Origin: Nocardioides sp. NBC_00368
GTDB taxonomy: Bacteria; Actinomycetota; Actinomycetes; Propionibacteriales; Nocardioidaceae
Reading direction: 5' to 3'
NCBI RefSeq assembly: GCF_036090055.1
Contig: NZ_CP107970.1
Span: 5,477,001 to 5,541,000, forward strand
DNA: 64,000 bases
Every line of letters starts with the position of its first letter. Position 1 is the first letter of the stretch. A program made the position numbers and the translations under genes. Shown one piece after another: positions 37,308 to 45,226 of this stretch. The notes beneath the pieces are model-generated. The model worked only from the letters and a program-made list of their open reading frames with translations. It made no database searches and was not told the origin of the DNA.

Positions 37308-38237
37308 TTGTCAAGCAGCTGGAGCCTGCGCCGTCGGCGCAGGCTCGCCGAGGAGGCGGGCGACACCACGGTCGCGGCGCCGCGGATCGCGGTGCTCACG
37401 ATCGCCCGCGACGAGGGCGAGATGCTCGCCCGCTGGGTCGACCACTACGGCCGTGCGGCGGGCCACGAGAATCTGATCGTCTTCGACGACGGCTCGACCG
37501 ACGGCTCCACCGACGACCTGGCGTGCACCGTCCAGCACCTGCCCGGCTTCCGGAAGGGCAACTTCGAGGCCGGCCGGATGGGCCTGGCCAGCGGGGTGGC
37601 CCAGGGCCTCCTGGGTGTCTACGACGTGGTCATCTTCACCGACGTCGACGAGTTCCTGGTCCCCGACCCGGCCAGGTATGCCGACCTCTCGGACTACCTC
37701 TCCAGGCGGCCCGAGCGGGTGATCGCCCCGTTCGCCCTCAACGTCGTCCACCACACCGCGGTCGAGGGACCGCTGATCAGCGGCAAGCCGATCCTCGGCC
37801 AGCGGGCGTACGCCCAGTTCGCGCCGTTGATGTGCAAGCCCTCGGTCAAGCGGGTGCCGGCTGCCTGGACGTCCGCCTCGCACGGGATCAAGGCGCCGTT
37901 CGTGCCCGACCCGGGCCTGTTCATGGTCCACATGAAGTTCGCCGACGTGGATCTGCTCCGGCGACAGGCTGACCGTCGCAACGAGCTCGCCAAGTCGGTG
38001 GGCCGCGGCAAGGGCAGCTCGTGGGGACGCTCCGGCGACGACCTGGCCGATCTGCTGACCGCGGCGACCGCGTCGGTCGGAGCCGACGTCGAGGAGTTCG
38101 ACCCCACCTCGGTGCTGCCGGCCAGGCTCGTCCGCGAGGAGGACGGGGTGCACCGTGCCGTCGGCCCGGGTCACATCGACAACCTCCGCAACCAGCCGCT
38201 GCTACGCATCCCGGAACGCCTCCACGGGATCGTCTGA
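37308..38237 (+). CDS. Glycosyltransferase (GT-A fold, GT2/GT92-like)
   Basis: This 309-residue cytosolic enzyme has a basic N-terminus and a GT-A core: IAVLTIARDEGEMLARWVDHY (about 26-46), VFDDGSTDGS near 56 and the metal-binding VIFTDVDEFLVP (DxD-type, about 105-116). The second half carries the conserved HGIKAPF-type acceptor segment. The sugar donor is unknown. TTG 37308 has a GGGGGA ribosome site; the preceding in-frame reading overlaps the sulfotransferase gene. It probably works with the adjacent sulfotransferase on one glycan. Confidence 0.75.
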   Translation: MSSSWSLRRRRRLAEEAGDTTVAAPRIAVLTIARDEGEMLARWVDHYGRAAGHENLIVFDDGSTDGSTDDLACTVQHLPGFRKGNFEAGRMGLASGVAQGLLGVYDVVIFTDVDEFLVPDPARYADLSDYLSRRPERVIAPFALNVVHHTAVEGPLISGKPILGQRAYAQFAPLMCKPSVKRVPAAWTSASHGIKAPFVPDPGLFMVHMKFADVDLLRRQADRRNELAKSVGRGKGSSWGRSGDDLADLLTAATASVGADVEEFDPTSVLPARLVREEDGVHRAVGPGHIDNLRNQPLLRIPERLHGIV

Positions 38238-38241
38238 GCTA

Positions 38242-38259
38242 GGTTACCCTCCGGTAATC
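38242..38259. promoter_or_regulatory. Palindromic operator upstream of MaoC gene
   Basis: GGTTACC-CTCC-GGTAATC is the same inverted repeat as at 34500-34517 with one mismatch. It lies 36 bp before the ATG. Confidence 0.55.
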
Positions 38260-38294
38260 AACGCTTCGCCAGACTCACCGACGAGAGGCCGCAG

Positions 38295-39329
38295 ATGAGC
38301 AAGACGAACCCCGGCAACTTCTTCGAGGACTTCCAGGTCGGCCAGGTCATCGAGCACGCGACGCCGCGCACGGTGACCGAGGGCGACCGGGCTGCGTACG
38401 GGTCGCTCTACCCGACCCGCTTCGCGGTGCCGTCGAGCGCTGCCTTCGCGGCCTCCGTCGGCCTGGGCGTGCACCCGGTGGAGGAGCTGATCGGCTTCCA
38501 CATCGCCTTCGGCAAGACCGTCCCGGACGTCTCGCTCAACGCGGTCGCCAACCTCGGCTACGCCGAGTGCCGCTTCCACCAGCCGGTGGTGCCGGGCGAC
38601 ACGCTCTCGACGAAGTCCGAGGTCATCGGCCTCAAGCAGAACTCCAACGGCAAGTCCGGCGTGGTCTACGTGCGCTCCACCGCCACCAACCAGCGCGGTG
38701 AGGTCGCCATCGACTGGGCACGCTGGGTGATGGTGCACAAGCGCGACCAGTCCGTCGAGGCGCCGGAGACCGTGATCCCGGAGCTGGCCGCGGCGGTCGA
38801 CGCGAAGAACCTGATCGTGCCGAAGGGTCTCGACTTCTCCTCCTACGACTTCACCGCGGCCGGTGAGCCCCATCGGCTCGGCGACTACGAGGCCGGGGAG
38901 AAGATCGACCACGTCGACGGGGTCACGCTGACCGCCTCCGAGCACCAGCAGGCGACGCGGCTGTGGCAGAACACCGCGAAGGTGCACTTCAACGTCGAGG
39001 CCCGGCCCGACGGTCGCAACCTCGTCTACGGCGGCCACATCATCTCGCTGGCCCGGGCGCTGTCGTTCAACGGCCTCGCCAACGCCCAGCTCATCGCCGC
39101 GATCAACGCCGGCGCGCACACCTCCCCGGCCTTCGCGGGCGACACCGTCTACGCCTGGTCGGAGGTGCTCGACCGCGTGGAGACCGACGCCCCGGGCGTC
39201 GGCGCGCTGCGGCTTCGGCTGGTCGCCACCAAGGGGCGCGACGAGTCGATGACCCTGCGCGGCGAGGACGGGAAGTACGCCCCCGGCGTGCTGCTCGACC
39301 TCGACTACTGGGCGCTCATTCCTGTGTAA
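38295..39329 (+). CDS. MaoC-family dehydratase (double hot-dog, mesaconyl-CoA hydratase-like)
   Basis: This 344-residue protein has two hot-dog domains. The first starts at FFEDFQVGQVIEHATPRTVTEGD and includes NLGYAECRFHQPVVPGDTL; the second (about 215-340) includes YGGHIISLARALSFNGLANAQLIAAINAGAHTSP with the FAGDTVYAWSEV beta hairpin. Family members hydrate enoyl-CoA or mesaconyl-type CoA esters. It sits 10 bp before an SDR gene, and its operator matches the acyl-CoA dehydrogenase site, which suggests one catabolic regulon. Confidence 0.83.
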   Translation: MSKTNPGNFFEDFQVGQVIEHATPRTVTEGDRAAYGSLYPTRFAVPSSAAFAASVGLGVHPVEELIGFHIAFGKTVPDVSLNAVANLGYAECRFHQPVVPGDTLSTKSEVIGLKQNSNGKSGVVYVRSTATNQRGEVAIDWARWVMVHKRDQSVEAPETVIPELAAAVDAKNLIVPKGLDFSSYDFTAAGEPHRLGDYEAGEKIDHVDGVTLTASEHQQATRLWQNTAKVHFNVEARPDGRNLVYGGHIISLARALSFNGLANAQLIAAINAGAHTSPAFAGDTVYAWSEVLDRVETDAPGVGALRLRLVATKGRDESMTLRGEDGKYAPGVLLDLDYWALIPV

Positions 39330-39339
39330 GGAGCACGTC

Positions 39340-40131
39340 ATGGCAGCTAAGAAAGCACTCTTCGTCTCCGGCTCCGCCCAGGGGATCGGCAAGGCGATCG
39401 TGGAGAAGTTCGCGACCGAGGGCTGGTTCGTCGGCGTCTACGACATCGACGTCGACCTGGCCCGCGACGTCGCCGCGATCCTCGGGTCCGACAACGCCAT
39501 CGGCGGCGCGCTCGACGTCACCGACCCGGCGTCCTGGAAGGCGGCGCTCGAGGAGTTCGCCACCGCCGCCGGCGGACGTCTCGACCTGCTGGTCAACAAC
39601 GCCGGCATCCTGCGCGCCGGTCGCCTGGCCGACGTCGACCTGGCCCAGCACCACCAGACCATCGAGATCAACGTCAACGGCGTGATCAACGGCTGCCACA
39701 CGGCCTACCCCTACCTCCGGGCCACTCCCGGCTCGGGCGTCATCAACGTGTGCAGCGCGAGCGCGATCTACGGCCAGCCGGAGATCGCCTCCTACAGCGC
39801 GTCGAAGTACGCCGTGCGGGGGCTCACCGAGGCGCTGGAGCTCGAGTGGCGCAAGGAGGGCATCCGGGTCCAGGCGGTCTGGCCGCTGTGGGTGAGGACC
39901 GCGCTGCTCGAGGGCAACGTCGCCTCCTCCCACGAGACCCTGGGCATCCGGCTCACCGTCGAGGACGTCGCCGACCAAGTCTGGGAGATGGCCCAGCCGC
40001 GCAAGGGCCTGTTCCGGCTGCCCAAGGTGCACACCACCGTCGGCCTCCCGGCCAGGGCGCTCTCGACCGCCGCCGACCTCGCCCCCAACGTGTTCGTCCG
40101 CGAGGTCAACCGGCTCATCACCCGAGCCTGA
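39340..40131 (+). CDS. SDR family oxidoreductase
   Basis: This 263-residue classical short-chain dehydrogenase has a cofactor loop SGSAQGIGKAI (about 10-20), NNAGIL near 87, catalytic Ser in NVCSASAIYG (about 137) and YSASK (about 149-153). The YDIDVD acid after strand 2 points to NAD preference. It is coupled to the MaoC gene and probably oxidises the 3-hydroxyacyl-type product. A GGAGCA ribosome site precedes the ATG. Confidence 0.88.
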   Translation: MAAKKALFVSGSAQGIGKAIVEKFATEGWFVGVYDIDVDLARDVAAILGSDNAIGGALDVTDPASWKAALEEFATAAGGRLDLLVNNAGILRAGRLADVDLAQHHQTIEINVNGVINGCHTAYPYLRATPGSGVINVCSASAIYGQPEIASYSASKYAVRGLTEALELEWRKEGIRVQAVWPLWVRTALLEGNVASSHETLGIRLTVEDVADQVWEMAQPRKGLFRLPKVHTTVGLPARALSTAADLAPNVFVREVNRLITRA

Positions 40132-40139
40132 CCCATCGC

Positions 40140-40249
40140 CGGAGCGCCCCTCGTCTGGACTGACCAGAGCGAGGGAGCGAAGCGACCGAGCGTCGGGAAG
40201 GAAGACGAGGGTCAAGCGGAGGCGATGCGCGAATTGCGAAGCAATCGCC
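40140..40249. repeat. Dispersed ~110-bp intergenic repeat, copy 1
   Basis: GGAGCGCCCCTCGTCTGGAC...GAAGACGAGGGTCAAGCGGAGGCG...GAATTGCGAAGCAATCGC occurs here and again at 56872-56979 in the same orientation, with short inverted repeats CCTCGTCT/AGACGAGG and GCGAATTGC/GCAATCGC. Part of it is found at 50216-50248. Both full copies end just before the promoter of the next gene. Confidence 0.75.
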
Positions 40250-40255
40250 AATAAT
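40250..40255 (+). promoter_or_regulatory. -10 box (AATAAT) of the histidine phosphatase gene
   Basis: AATAAT differs from TATAAT at one position and ends 6 nt before ATG 40262. It directly follows the repeat. Confidence 0.5.
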
Positions 40256-40261
40256 GCTGCC

Positions 40262-40816
40262 ATGGCCCTCTACCTCGTCAGGCACGGCACCACCGAGTGG
40301 TCCCTCAACGGCCGGCACACCTCCCGCACCGACCTTCCCCTCCTGCCCGAGGGGGAGGAGGCCGCCAAGCTGCTCGCCTCACGGCTCCAGGACCAGAAGT
40401 ACGCCGCGGTGCTGACCTCCCCACGACAGCGGGCGCTGCGTACGGCTGAGCTCGCGGGCTACCCCGACGCCGAGGTCACCGACGACCTGGTCGAGTGGGA
40501 CTACGGCGACTACGAGGGCATCACCACCGACGAGATCCACCGGACCGACCCCGGCTGGAGCCTGTGGACCGGGACGACGCCCGGGGGAGAGGCCGCAGCC
40601 TCCGTCCAGGAGCGGCTGGGCCGGGTCGTGACGGCCGCCCGCGAGCGCGACGGCGACACCCTGGTCTTCTCCCACGGGCACGCGCTGTGCGCGCTCGCGG
40701 CGGTGTGGCTGGGGTTCCCCGTCCACGAGGGGCGACTCTTCCGGCTCGACACCGCGACCGTGTCGATGCTGGACGCTCACCACGGACAACCCGTCGTCAA
40801 GCTGTGGAACACCTAG
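40262..40816 (+). CDS. Histidine phosphatase family protein
   Basis: This 184-residue protein begins MALYLVRHGTTEWSLNGRHTS, the RHG phospho-histidine motif with catalytic His at residue 8 and the following arginines. TSPRQRALRTAEL near 52 and VFSHGHALCAL near 137 supply the remaining catalytic Arg and His; E in DLVEWDYGDYEG (about 83) is the acid. The substrate cannot be deduced; related actinobacterial proteins are broad sugar-phosphate phosphatases. The gene is preceded by the ~110-bp repeat. Confidence 0.88.
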   Translation: MALYLVRHGTTEWSLNGRHTSRTDLPLLPEGEEAAKLLASRLQDQKYAAVLTSPRQRALRTAELAGYPDAEVTDDLVEWDYGDYEGITTDEIHRTDPGWSLWTGTTPGGEAAASVQERLGRVVTAARERDGDTLVFSHGHALCALAAVWLGFPVHEGRLFRLDTATVSMLDAHHGQPVVKLWNT

Positions 40817-40903
40817 TCGGACCCACGGGTTCGCCAGAAGGCGAGCGCCCGACGCTCGACCCTGACGCTTGACCAGACGGAAGGCACGGGTCACCGTTGT
40901 GGG

Positions 40904-41557
40904 GTGGCACTTGCGGTTGGCTGTCCACGCTGCGCGACGCCGGTGGCGAGCATCGGCGCCGGCGGCACCCGGTCCTGCCCCGAGCACGGCGTGGTGACGC
41001 CGCTGTGGCGTACGGACGTGGCCTCCTACGAGGATCTGGTGCAGGTCCTCGCGCTGGCCGGCGACGTACCCACCTACGTGCCCTGGCCGATCGAGTCCGG
41101 CTGGTCGATCGCGGACCTCGCCGTGGTCGGTGACGAGGGCAAGGGGGCGGCGACGCTGGTCACGGTGACCGGCGTGACCCCCGACGACGGCCAGGTGGAG
41201 ATGACCGTGGTCACCGAGGAGGCCGGTGTCGGGCTGGGCGCGCGGTGTGCGCGCACCGTGGGACCGGATCCCGGTATCGACGCCTGCACCGGGCCGCCCA
41301 CGACGCGGGTCCGCGTCGGCGGGCAGCTGGTGCCGCTGTGGCCGATCACCCAGTGGACCAACGGCGCCGAGGAGTGGGAGCGGTCCGTGATGGTCGGCGA
41401 GGCCGCCGGCCGCTGGCTGTGGCTGGTCTTCCGGCCGGCCACCGCGATGCTGACGCTTCAGGACGGCTGGCACCTGCGCCAGGTCGGCGACCTCGGCGTA
41501 CAGATGGTCGAGCTGCCCTTCGGTGGGCCCGGTGGATCTTGGTGGAACTCCCCCTAG
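40904..41557 (+). CDS. DUF6758 family protein
   Basis: This 217-residue cytosolic protein starts with a zinc-ribbon-like CPRCATPV...CPEHG (about residues 7-30). The remainder has the conserved segments VPTYVPWPIESGWSIADLAVVG, LPLWPITQWTNGAEEWERSV and LLLVFRPATA-like strands. The function is unknown; it usually lies next to a PHP phosphoesterase gene, as here, where its stop codon is part of the next gene's -10 box. GTG 40904 is the first start after a weak CACCGT box. Confidence 0.72.
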   Translation: MALAVGCPRCATPVASIGAGGTRSCPEHGVVTPLWRTDVASYEDLVQVLALAGDVPTYVPWPIESGWSIADLAVVGDEGKGAATLVTVTGVTPDDGQVEMTVVTEEAGVGLGARCARTVGPDPGIDACTGPPTTRVRVGGQLVPLWPITQWTNGAEEWERSVMVGEAAGRWLWLVFRPATAMLTLQDGWHLRQVGDLGVQMVELPFGGPGGSWWNSP

Positions 41558-41560
41558 GAT
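41555..41560 (+). promoter_or_regulatory. -10 box (TAGGAT) of the PHP gene
   Basis: TAGGAT includes the TAG stop of the preceding gene and ends 6 nt before GTG 41567, favouring that GTG over the one at 41561. Confidence 0.5.
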
Positions 41561-41566
41561 GTGCAG

Positions 41567-42442
41567 GTGCGCATCGACCTCCATACTCACTCGCGGGTGA
41601 GTGACGGGACCGATTCGCCCACCGAGCTGATCCAGGCGGCGAAGGCCGCGGGGCTCGATGTCGTCGCGATCACCGACCACGACACCGCCGCCAGCTGGGA
41701 CGAGGCGGCCGCTGCGGCCGCCGAGGCCGGGATCGAGCTCGTACGTGGCATGGAGATCAGCGCCAACCACGCCGGGCACGGTGTCCACCTGCTGGCCTAT
41801 CTCCCCGACCGGACCTACCCGCCGCTGGTCGAGGAGCTCGCCCGCGTGCTCGCGGGGCGCGACGGGCGGCTGCCGCTGATGCTGGACCGACTGGCCCGCC
41901 TCGGTATCGAGGTGTCCCTCGAGGACGTCGCGGCGGTCTCCGGCGATGCCGCCGCCTCGGGGCGCCCGCACCTCGCCGACGCGCTCGTCGCCAAGGGCTA
42001 CGTGCTCAGCCGCGACGAGGCCTTCAACCGCTATCTCGGGGCCGGCAAACCTGCGTACGTCAATCGCTATGCGGCCCCGCTCGAACCGATGATCCGCATC
42101 GTCGCCGCCGCCGGCGGGGTCACCGTGATCGCCCACCCGTGGGGTCGGTCCGGACGCGAGCAGCCCGACGAGGCGGCCCTGTCCGCACTGGTCGACGCGG
42201 GCCTGTCCGGGCTCGAGGTCGACCACCAGGATCACAGCCCGGAGACCCGCGAGAAGCTGCGCGTGATCGCCCGCAACCTCGACCTCGTGGTGACCGGATC
42301 CAGCGATTACCACGGCACCGGGAAGGTGGGTCACCATCTGGGAGTGAACACCACTGCACCGGCCGAGTACGAGCGGCTCCTGGAGCGGGCCGCCGCAGCC
42401 TCGGCAGCCTCCGGACGCACCACCCCTGAGGTCGTGCGGTGA
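41567..42442 (+). CDS. PHP-domain phosphoesterase (RNase AM/5'-3' exonuclease type)
   Basis: This 291-residue metal-dependent hydrolase has the four PHP motifs: RIDLHTHSRVSDG at the N-terminus, ITDHDTA near 42, EISANHAGHGVHLLAY near 68, VIAHPWGRSG near 190 and GSSDYHG near 246. Related proteins hydrolyse nucleoside 3',5'-bisphosphates or trim RNA 5' ends. Its stop overlaps the marC start (GTGA). GTG 41567 is chosen because the -10 box is 6 nt upstream. Confidence 0.88.
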   Translation: MRIDLHTHSRVSDGTDSPTELIQAAKAAGLDVVAITDHDTAASWDEAAAAAAEAGIELVRGMEISANHAGHGVHLLAYLPDRTYPPLVEELARVLAGRDGRLPLMLDRLARLGIEVSLEDVAAVSGDAAASGRPHLADALVAKGYVLSRDEAFNRYLGAGKPAYVNRYAAPLEPMIRIVAAAGGVTVIAHPWGRSGREQPDEAALSALVDAGLSGLEVDHQDHSPETREKLRVIARNLDLVVTGSSDYHGTGKVGHHLGVNTTAPAEYERLLERAAAASAASGRTTPEVVR

Positions 42443-43038
42443 CCGAGATCTTCGTCTCCACGTTCGTGACGCTCTTCGTGATCATGGACCCGGTCGGGAC
42501 GATCCCGATCTTCCTGTCACTGACCGCGGGACAGTCACCGGGCAAGCAGCGCCGCGCGGCGCTCCTCGCGGTCGCGGTCTCGTTCCTGGTGATCACGATC
42601 TTCGCGCTCTTCGGGCAGGCGATCCTGCACTTCCTGCACATCTCCCTCGAGGCGCTGCAGTGCGCCGGCGGCCTGCTCCTGCTGCTGGTCGCCCTCGAGC
42701 TGCTCACCGACAACTTCGACGACCCCGTCGCCGCCGCCGGAGCCAACGTGGCCATGGTGCCGCTCGGCACCCCGCTCCTGGCCGGGCCGGGCGCGATCGT
42801 CGCCACCATGGTCTTCACCCAGGAGGTCGACTCCGTCGGGAGCGCCGTCGGGCTCGGTCTCGGTCTCGTCGTCGTCCACATCGCCCTCCTGGTCGCGATG
42901 ATCTTCTCCATCCCGATCCTGAAGGTCCTCAAGGAGTCCGGCGTCCTGCTCATCACCAGGATCGCCGGTCTGCTCCTCTCCGCGATCGCCGTCCAGATGG
43001 TCGCCGACGCGGTCACGACGTTCATCGCGAACGCCTGA
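42439..43038 (+). CDS. MarC family membrane protein
   Basis: This 199-residue protein has about six helices and the family motifs FVIMDPVGTIPIFLSLT near the N-terminus, PLGTPLLAGPGAIVATMV in the middle and ITRIAGLLLSAIAVQMV near the end. The MarC/NAAT family is of uncertain function (small-solute transport has been proposed). It is translationally coupled to the PHP gene by GTGA overlap. Just after its stop lies the first 61-bp hairpin repeat. Confidence 0.9.
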   Translation: MTEIFVSTFVTLFVIMDPVGTIPIFLSLTAGQSPGKQRRAALLAVAVSFLVITIFALFGQAILHFLHISLEALQCAGGLLLLLVALELLTDNFDDPVAAAGANVAMVPLGTPLLAGPGAIVATMVFTQEVDSVGSAVGLGLGLVVVHIALLVAMIFSIPILKVLKESGVLLITRIAGLLLSAIAVQMVADAVTTFIANA

Positions 43039-43043
43039 GACGG

Positions 43044-43104
43044 GTAGTCCGAGACGATCCGGTCCGTCTACCAGCCGGTAATGGGCTCGAACGTCTCGGA
43101 CTAC
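43044..43104. repeat. 61-bp hairpin direct repeat, left copy
   Basis: Perfect 13-bp arms GTAGTCCGAGACG/CGTCTCGGACTAC enclose a 35-nt core that contains CTACCAGCCGGTAATGGGCT. The element is repeated at 44201-44261, so the two copies bracket a single gene. Confidence 0.85.
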
Positions 43105-43172
43105 CTGCGGGCCGCGGACATGTCGGTGGTCGACGCCATCATGGAGGCGTGGCTTCTCGTGCCTCTCACTTC

Positions 43173-43199
43173 AGGCCGCCCGAGGTTCTCGGGCGGCCT
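43173..43199 (+). terminator. Hairpin between MarC and the nuclease-like gene
   Basis: Perfect 12-bp arms (43173-43184 and 43188-43199) with a GTT loop. No T tract follows. It lies 7 bp before the first possible start of the next gene. Confidence 0.5.
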
Positions 43200-43205
43200 G
43201 GGCTG

Positions 43206-44204
43206 GTGCGTCCGGTGCGGACAGATCCGTCGGGTGTGCGTGGGCCGACACCCAAGCAGGCGCGGGGGCGCGCTTGGCGGCGTTCGTCGCGGGGGCTCTA
43301 CGTGCCTGCGCACGTCCCGACATCGCCGCAGCAGCGGGTGCTCGAGGCCTCGGCGGTGGTGCCAGCAGACGGAGCGGTGACGGGCTGGGGAGCTCTGGCG
43401 TGGCAGAACGTGCAGTGGATGGATGGGTGTGATGCGGACGGGGCCGAGCTGCCGGTGACCATCCTCACCCCGGGCTCGCAGGCACGGGCGCAAGCCGGGA
43501 TCGAGGTGAGCAAGGAGCGCCTCGTGCCGAGAACGCGTCAGGTCGTGGATGGGATGGTTCTCACGGATCCGTGTCGCTCGGTGGCATTCGAGGTTCGGCG
43601 GGCCGCGACGCCTCTGGCTGCCGTACGCTGGCTCGACCTCGCCGCCGCGAGCGACCTGATCTCACTGGCGGAGATGACGGCCTACGCCGAGACGCTCAGC
43701 GGCTGGACGGGTATCGACCATCTTCGCTATGCGATCGCGCTGGCCGACGAGAACGTGTGGTCGCCGCCGGAGACCGACCTGCGGCTCACCTTCAGGGTTC
43801 GGATGGGGATCGCCGGCGTGGTCAGCAACCGCCCGGTCTTCGACCTCGACGGCCGGCACATCGGCACTCCGGACGTTCTCGATCTGGAGCGAGGGGTGGT
43901 TGCGGAGTATGACGGTGCGCTGCATCTGGCGGGCAAGCAGCGCGCCAAGGACCTGCGGCGCGAGGGCGCGTTCCGACGGGTCGGCCTCGAATACGTCACC
44001 ATGGTGGCCGCCGACCGCCGGGATCCCGCCGATTTCATACGAAGGGCCCACGAGGCCCGGGCACGAGCCCGTCGCACACCAGCGGCCGATCGACAGTGGA
44101 CGATCGTTCCGCCACGCTGGTGGACGCCCACGCACACCGTCGAGCTGCGCCGCTCACTGGCGGACTGGCAGCGCGAGCGCTATCTGCGGCAGCACGCCGG
44201 GTAG
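43206..44204 (+). CDS. AbiEi/DUF559-like protein (predicted Vsr-type nuclease fold)
   Basis: This protein has up to 332 residues. The N-terminal part (PKQARGRAWRRSSRGLYVPAHV) looks like the DNA-binding antitoxin-like region of AbiEi proteins. The C-terminal half has a restriction-endonuclease-like core, with DLERGVVAEYDGALHLAGKQRAKDLRREGAFRRVGLEYVTMV resembling the EYDG...H...D..R pattern of DUF559/Vsr-type proteins. Such stand-alone genes are widespread in actinobacteria with unknown role. Three GTG starts (43206, 43215, 43236) are possible. No toxin partner is adjacent. It is bracketed by the 61-bp repeats, and its stop lies in the right copy. Confidence 0.6.
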   Translation: MRPVRTDPSGVRGPTPKQARGRAWRRSSRGLYVPAHVPTSPQQRVLEASAVVPADGAVTGWGALAWQNVQWMDGCDADGAELPVTILTPGSQARAQAGIEVSKERLVPRTRQVVDGMVLTDPCRSVAFEVRRAATPLAAVRWLDLAAASDLISLAEMTAYAETLSGWTGIDHLRYAIALADENVWSPPETDLRLTFRVRMGIAGVVSNRPVFDLDGRHIGTPDVLDLERGVVAEYDGALHLAGKQRAKDLRREGAFRRVGLEYVTMVAADRRDPADFIRRAHEARARARRTPAADRQWTIVPPRWWTPTHTVELRRSLADWQRERYLRQHAG

Positions 44205-44261
44205 GCCGAGACGATCCGGCCCATCTACCGGCCGGTAATGGGCTCGAACGTCTCGGACTAC
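44201..44261. repeat. 61-bp hairpin direct repeat, right copy
   Basis: GTAGGCCGAGACG...CGTCTCGGACTAC, nearly identical to the copy at 43044-43104, with a core containing the perfect palindrome TACCGGCCGGTA. It overlaps the stop codon of the bracketed gene. Confidence 0.85.
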
Positions 44262-44272
44262 CTGCGAGCCGG

Positions 44273-45037
44273 CTACTTCCGGCCGAGCGACTGGAACTTC
44301 TGGAGTACGCCCGAGGGAACCGCCCGTGCGAGGGTGGCCAGCGCCTTGTAGCGCTTGCTCGGGATCGAGAAGGTCTTGTCGTCCTCGTAGTCGTCGAGGG
44401 CCTCGCGGACCAGGTCGTCCACGTCGAGCCACATCCATGCCGGGGCGGAGTCGTAGCCGGAGCCGAGACGCTCGTGGAACTCGGTCTTGGTGAACCCGGG
44501 CAGCAGGGCCATCACCTTGATGCCCTTGCCGGCGTACTCGTTGTGGGCCCACTCGGTGAACGAGTTGATCCACGCCTTGGCGGCGGAGTAGGTGCCGCGG
44601 GGGAGGTAGGAGGCGACGGAGCCGACGTTGATGATGCCGCCGTGGCCGCGGACCACCTGGGCACCGAGCGCGGCGTGGGACAGGCGCAGCGGGGCGATGA
44701 CGAGCACCTCGGCCATCGCGGTCTCCTCGTCGGCGCTGTTGTCGAGGAACCGGTGCTTGAGGCCGTGACCGGCGTTGTTGACCAGGAGGTCGACGGGATG
44801 GTCGAGGTCGGCCAGCCGGGCCTCGACCGTGGCCAGGTCGGCGCTGTCGGTCAGGTCGGCGCGGAGCACCTCGACGTCGACGCCGTGGGCTTCGGCGAGG
44901 TCCTTGGCCACGCCGTTGAGACGCTCCTCGTCACGGGCGACGAGCACGAGGTGGTGGCCCCGCGCGGCGAGCTGCTGGGCGAAGGCGAGTCCGATGCCGG
45001 CGGTCGCGCCGGTGATCAGGGCGGTGGGGTTCGACAT
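44273..45037 (-). CDS. SDR family oxidoreductase
   Basis: This 254-residue short-chain dehydrogenase has ITGATAGIGLAFAQQLAARGHHLVLVARDEERL at the N-terminus (cofactor loop with R after strand 2, suggesting NADP), NNAGHG near 88, catalytic Ser in NVGSVASY near 137 and YSAAK near 150. The C-terminus with GFTKTEFHERLG resembles the DltE/short-chain dehydrogenases used on lipid-like substrates. ATG 45035-45037 is the family start; upstream in-frame readings are shadows. The substrate is unknown. Confidence 0.87.
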   Translation of the reverse strand: MSNPTALITGATAGIGLAFAQQLAARGHHLVLVARDEERLNGVAKDLAEAHGVDVEVLRADLTDSADLATVEARLADLDHPVDLLVNNAGHGLKHRFLDNSADEETAMAEVLVIAPLRLSHAALGAQVVRGHGGIINVGSVASYLPRGTYSAAKAWINSFTEWAHNEYAGKGIKVMALLPGFTKTEFHERLGSGYDSAPAWMWLDVDDLVREALDDYEDDKTFSIPSKRYKALATLARAVPSGVLQKFQSLGRK

Positions 45038-45127
45038 GGGGCAATCCTGCCACCACAGGGGGCCGGGAAGACGGGGTCGGGCGGCCGGTTCACGGAGGAA
45101 TCGCGGTTTCTGCCTGTCGTGTGACAG

Positions 45128-45157
45128 TTGACTTGCGGTCGTACGTGTTTGGATGAT
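45128..45157 (+). promoter_or_regulatory. SigA-type promoter of the L,D-transpeptidase gene
   Basis: TTGACT (45128-45133) and GATGAT (45152-45157) are 18 bp apart. This makes a coding start at the TTG of the -35 box unlikely. Confidence 0.5.
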
Positions 45158-45226
45158 GTTCGACGTGGACTTGGCATGCGGACTCGGGCGCGTGATGGAG
45201 CAGTGAGCGGCGGTGGGCGACATCGG

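Noticed and set aside
43081..43104. tRNA 3' end or T-loop (GGCTCGAAC) in the 61-bp repeat as an integrase target
   Set aside because: No cloverleaf or CCA-adjacent stem can be formed; the 13-bp arms explain the sequence better. No integrase is present.
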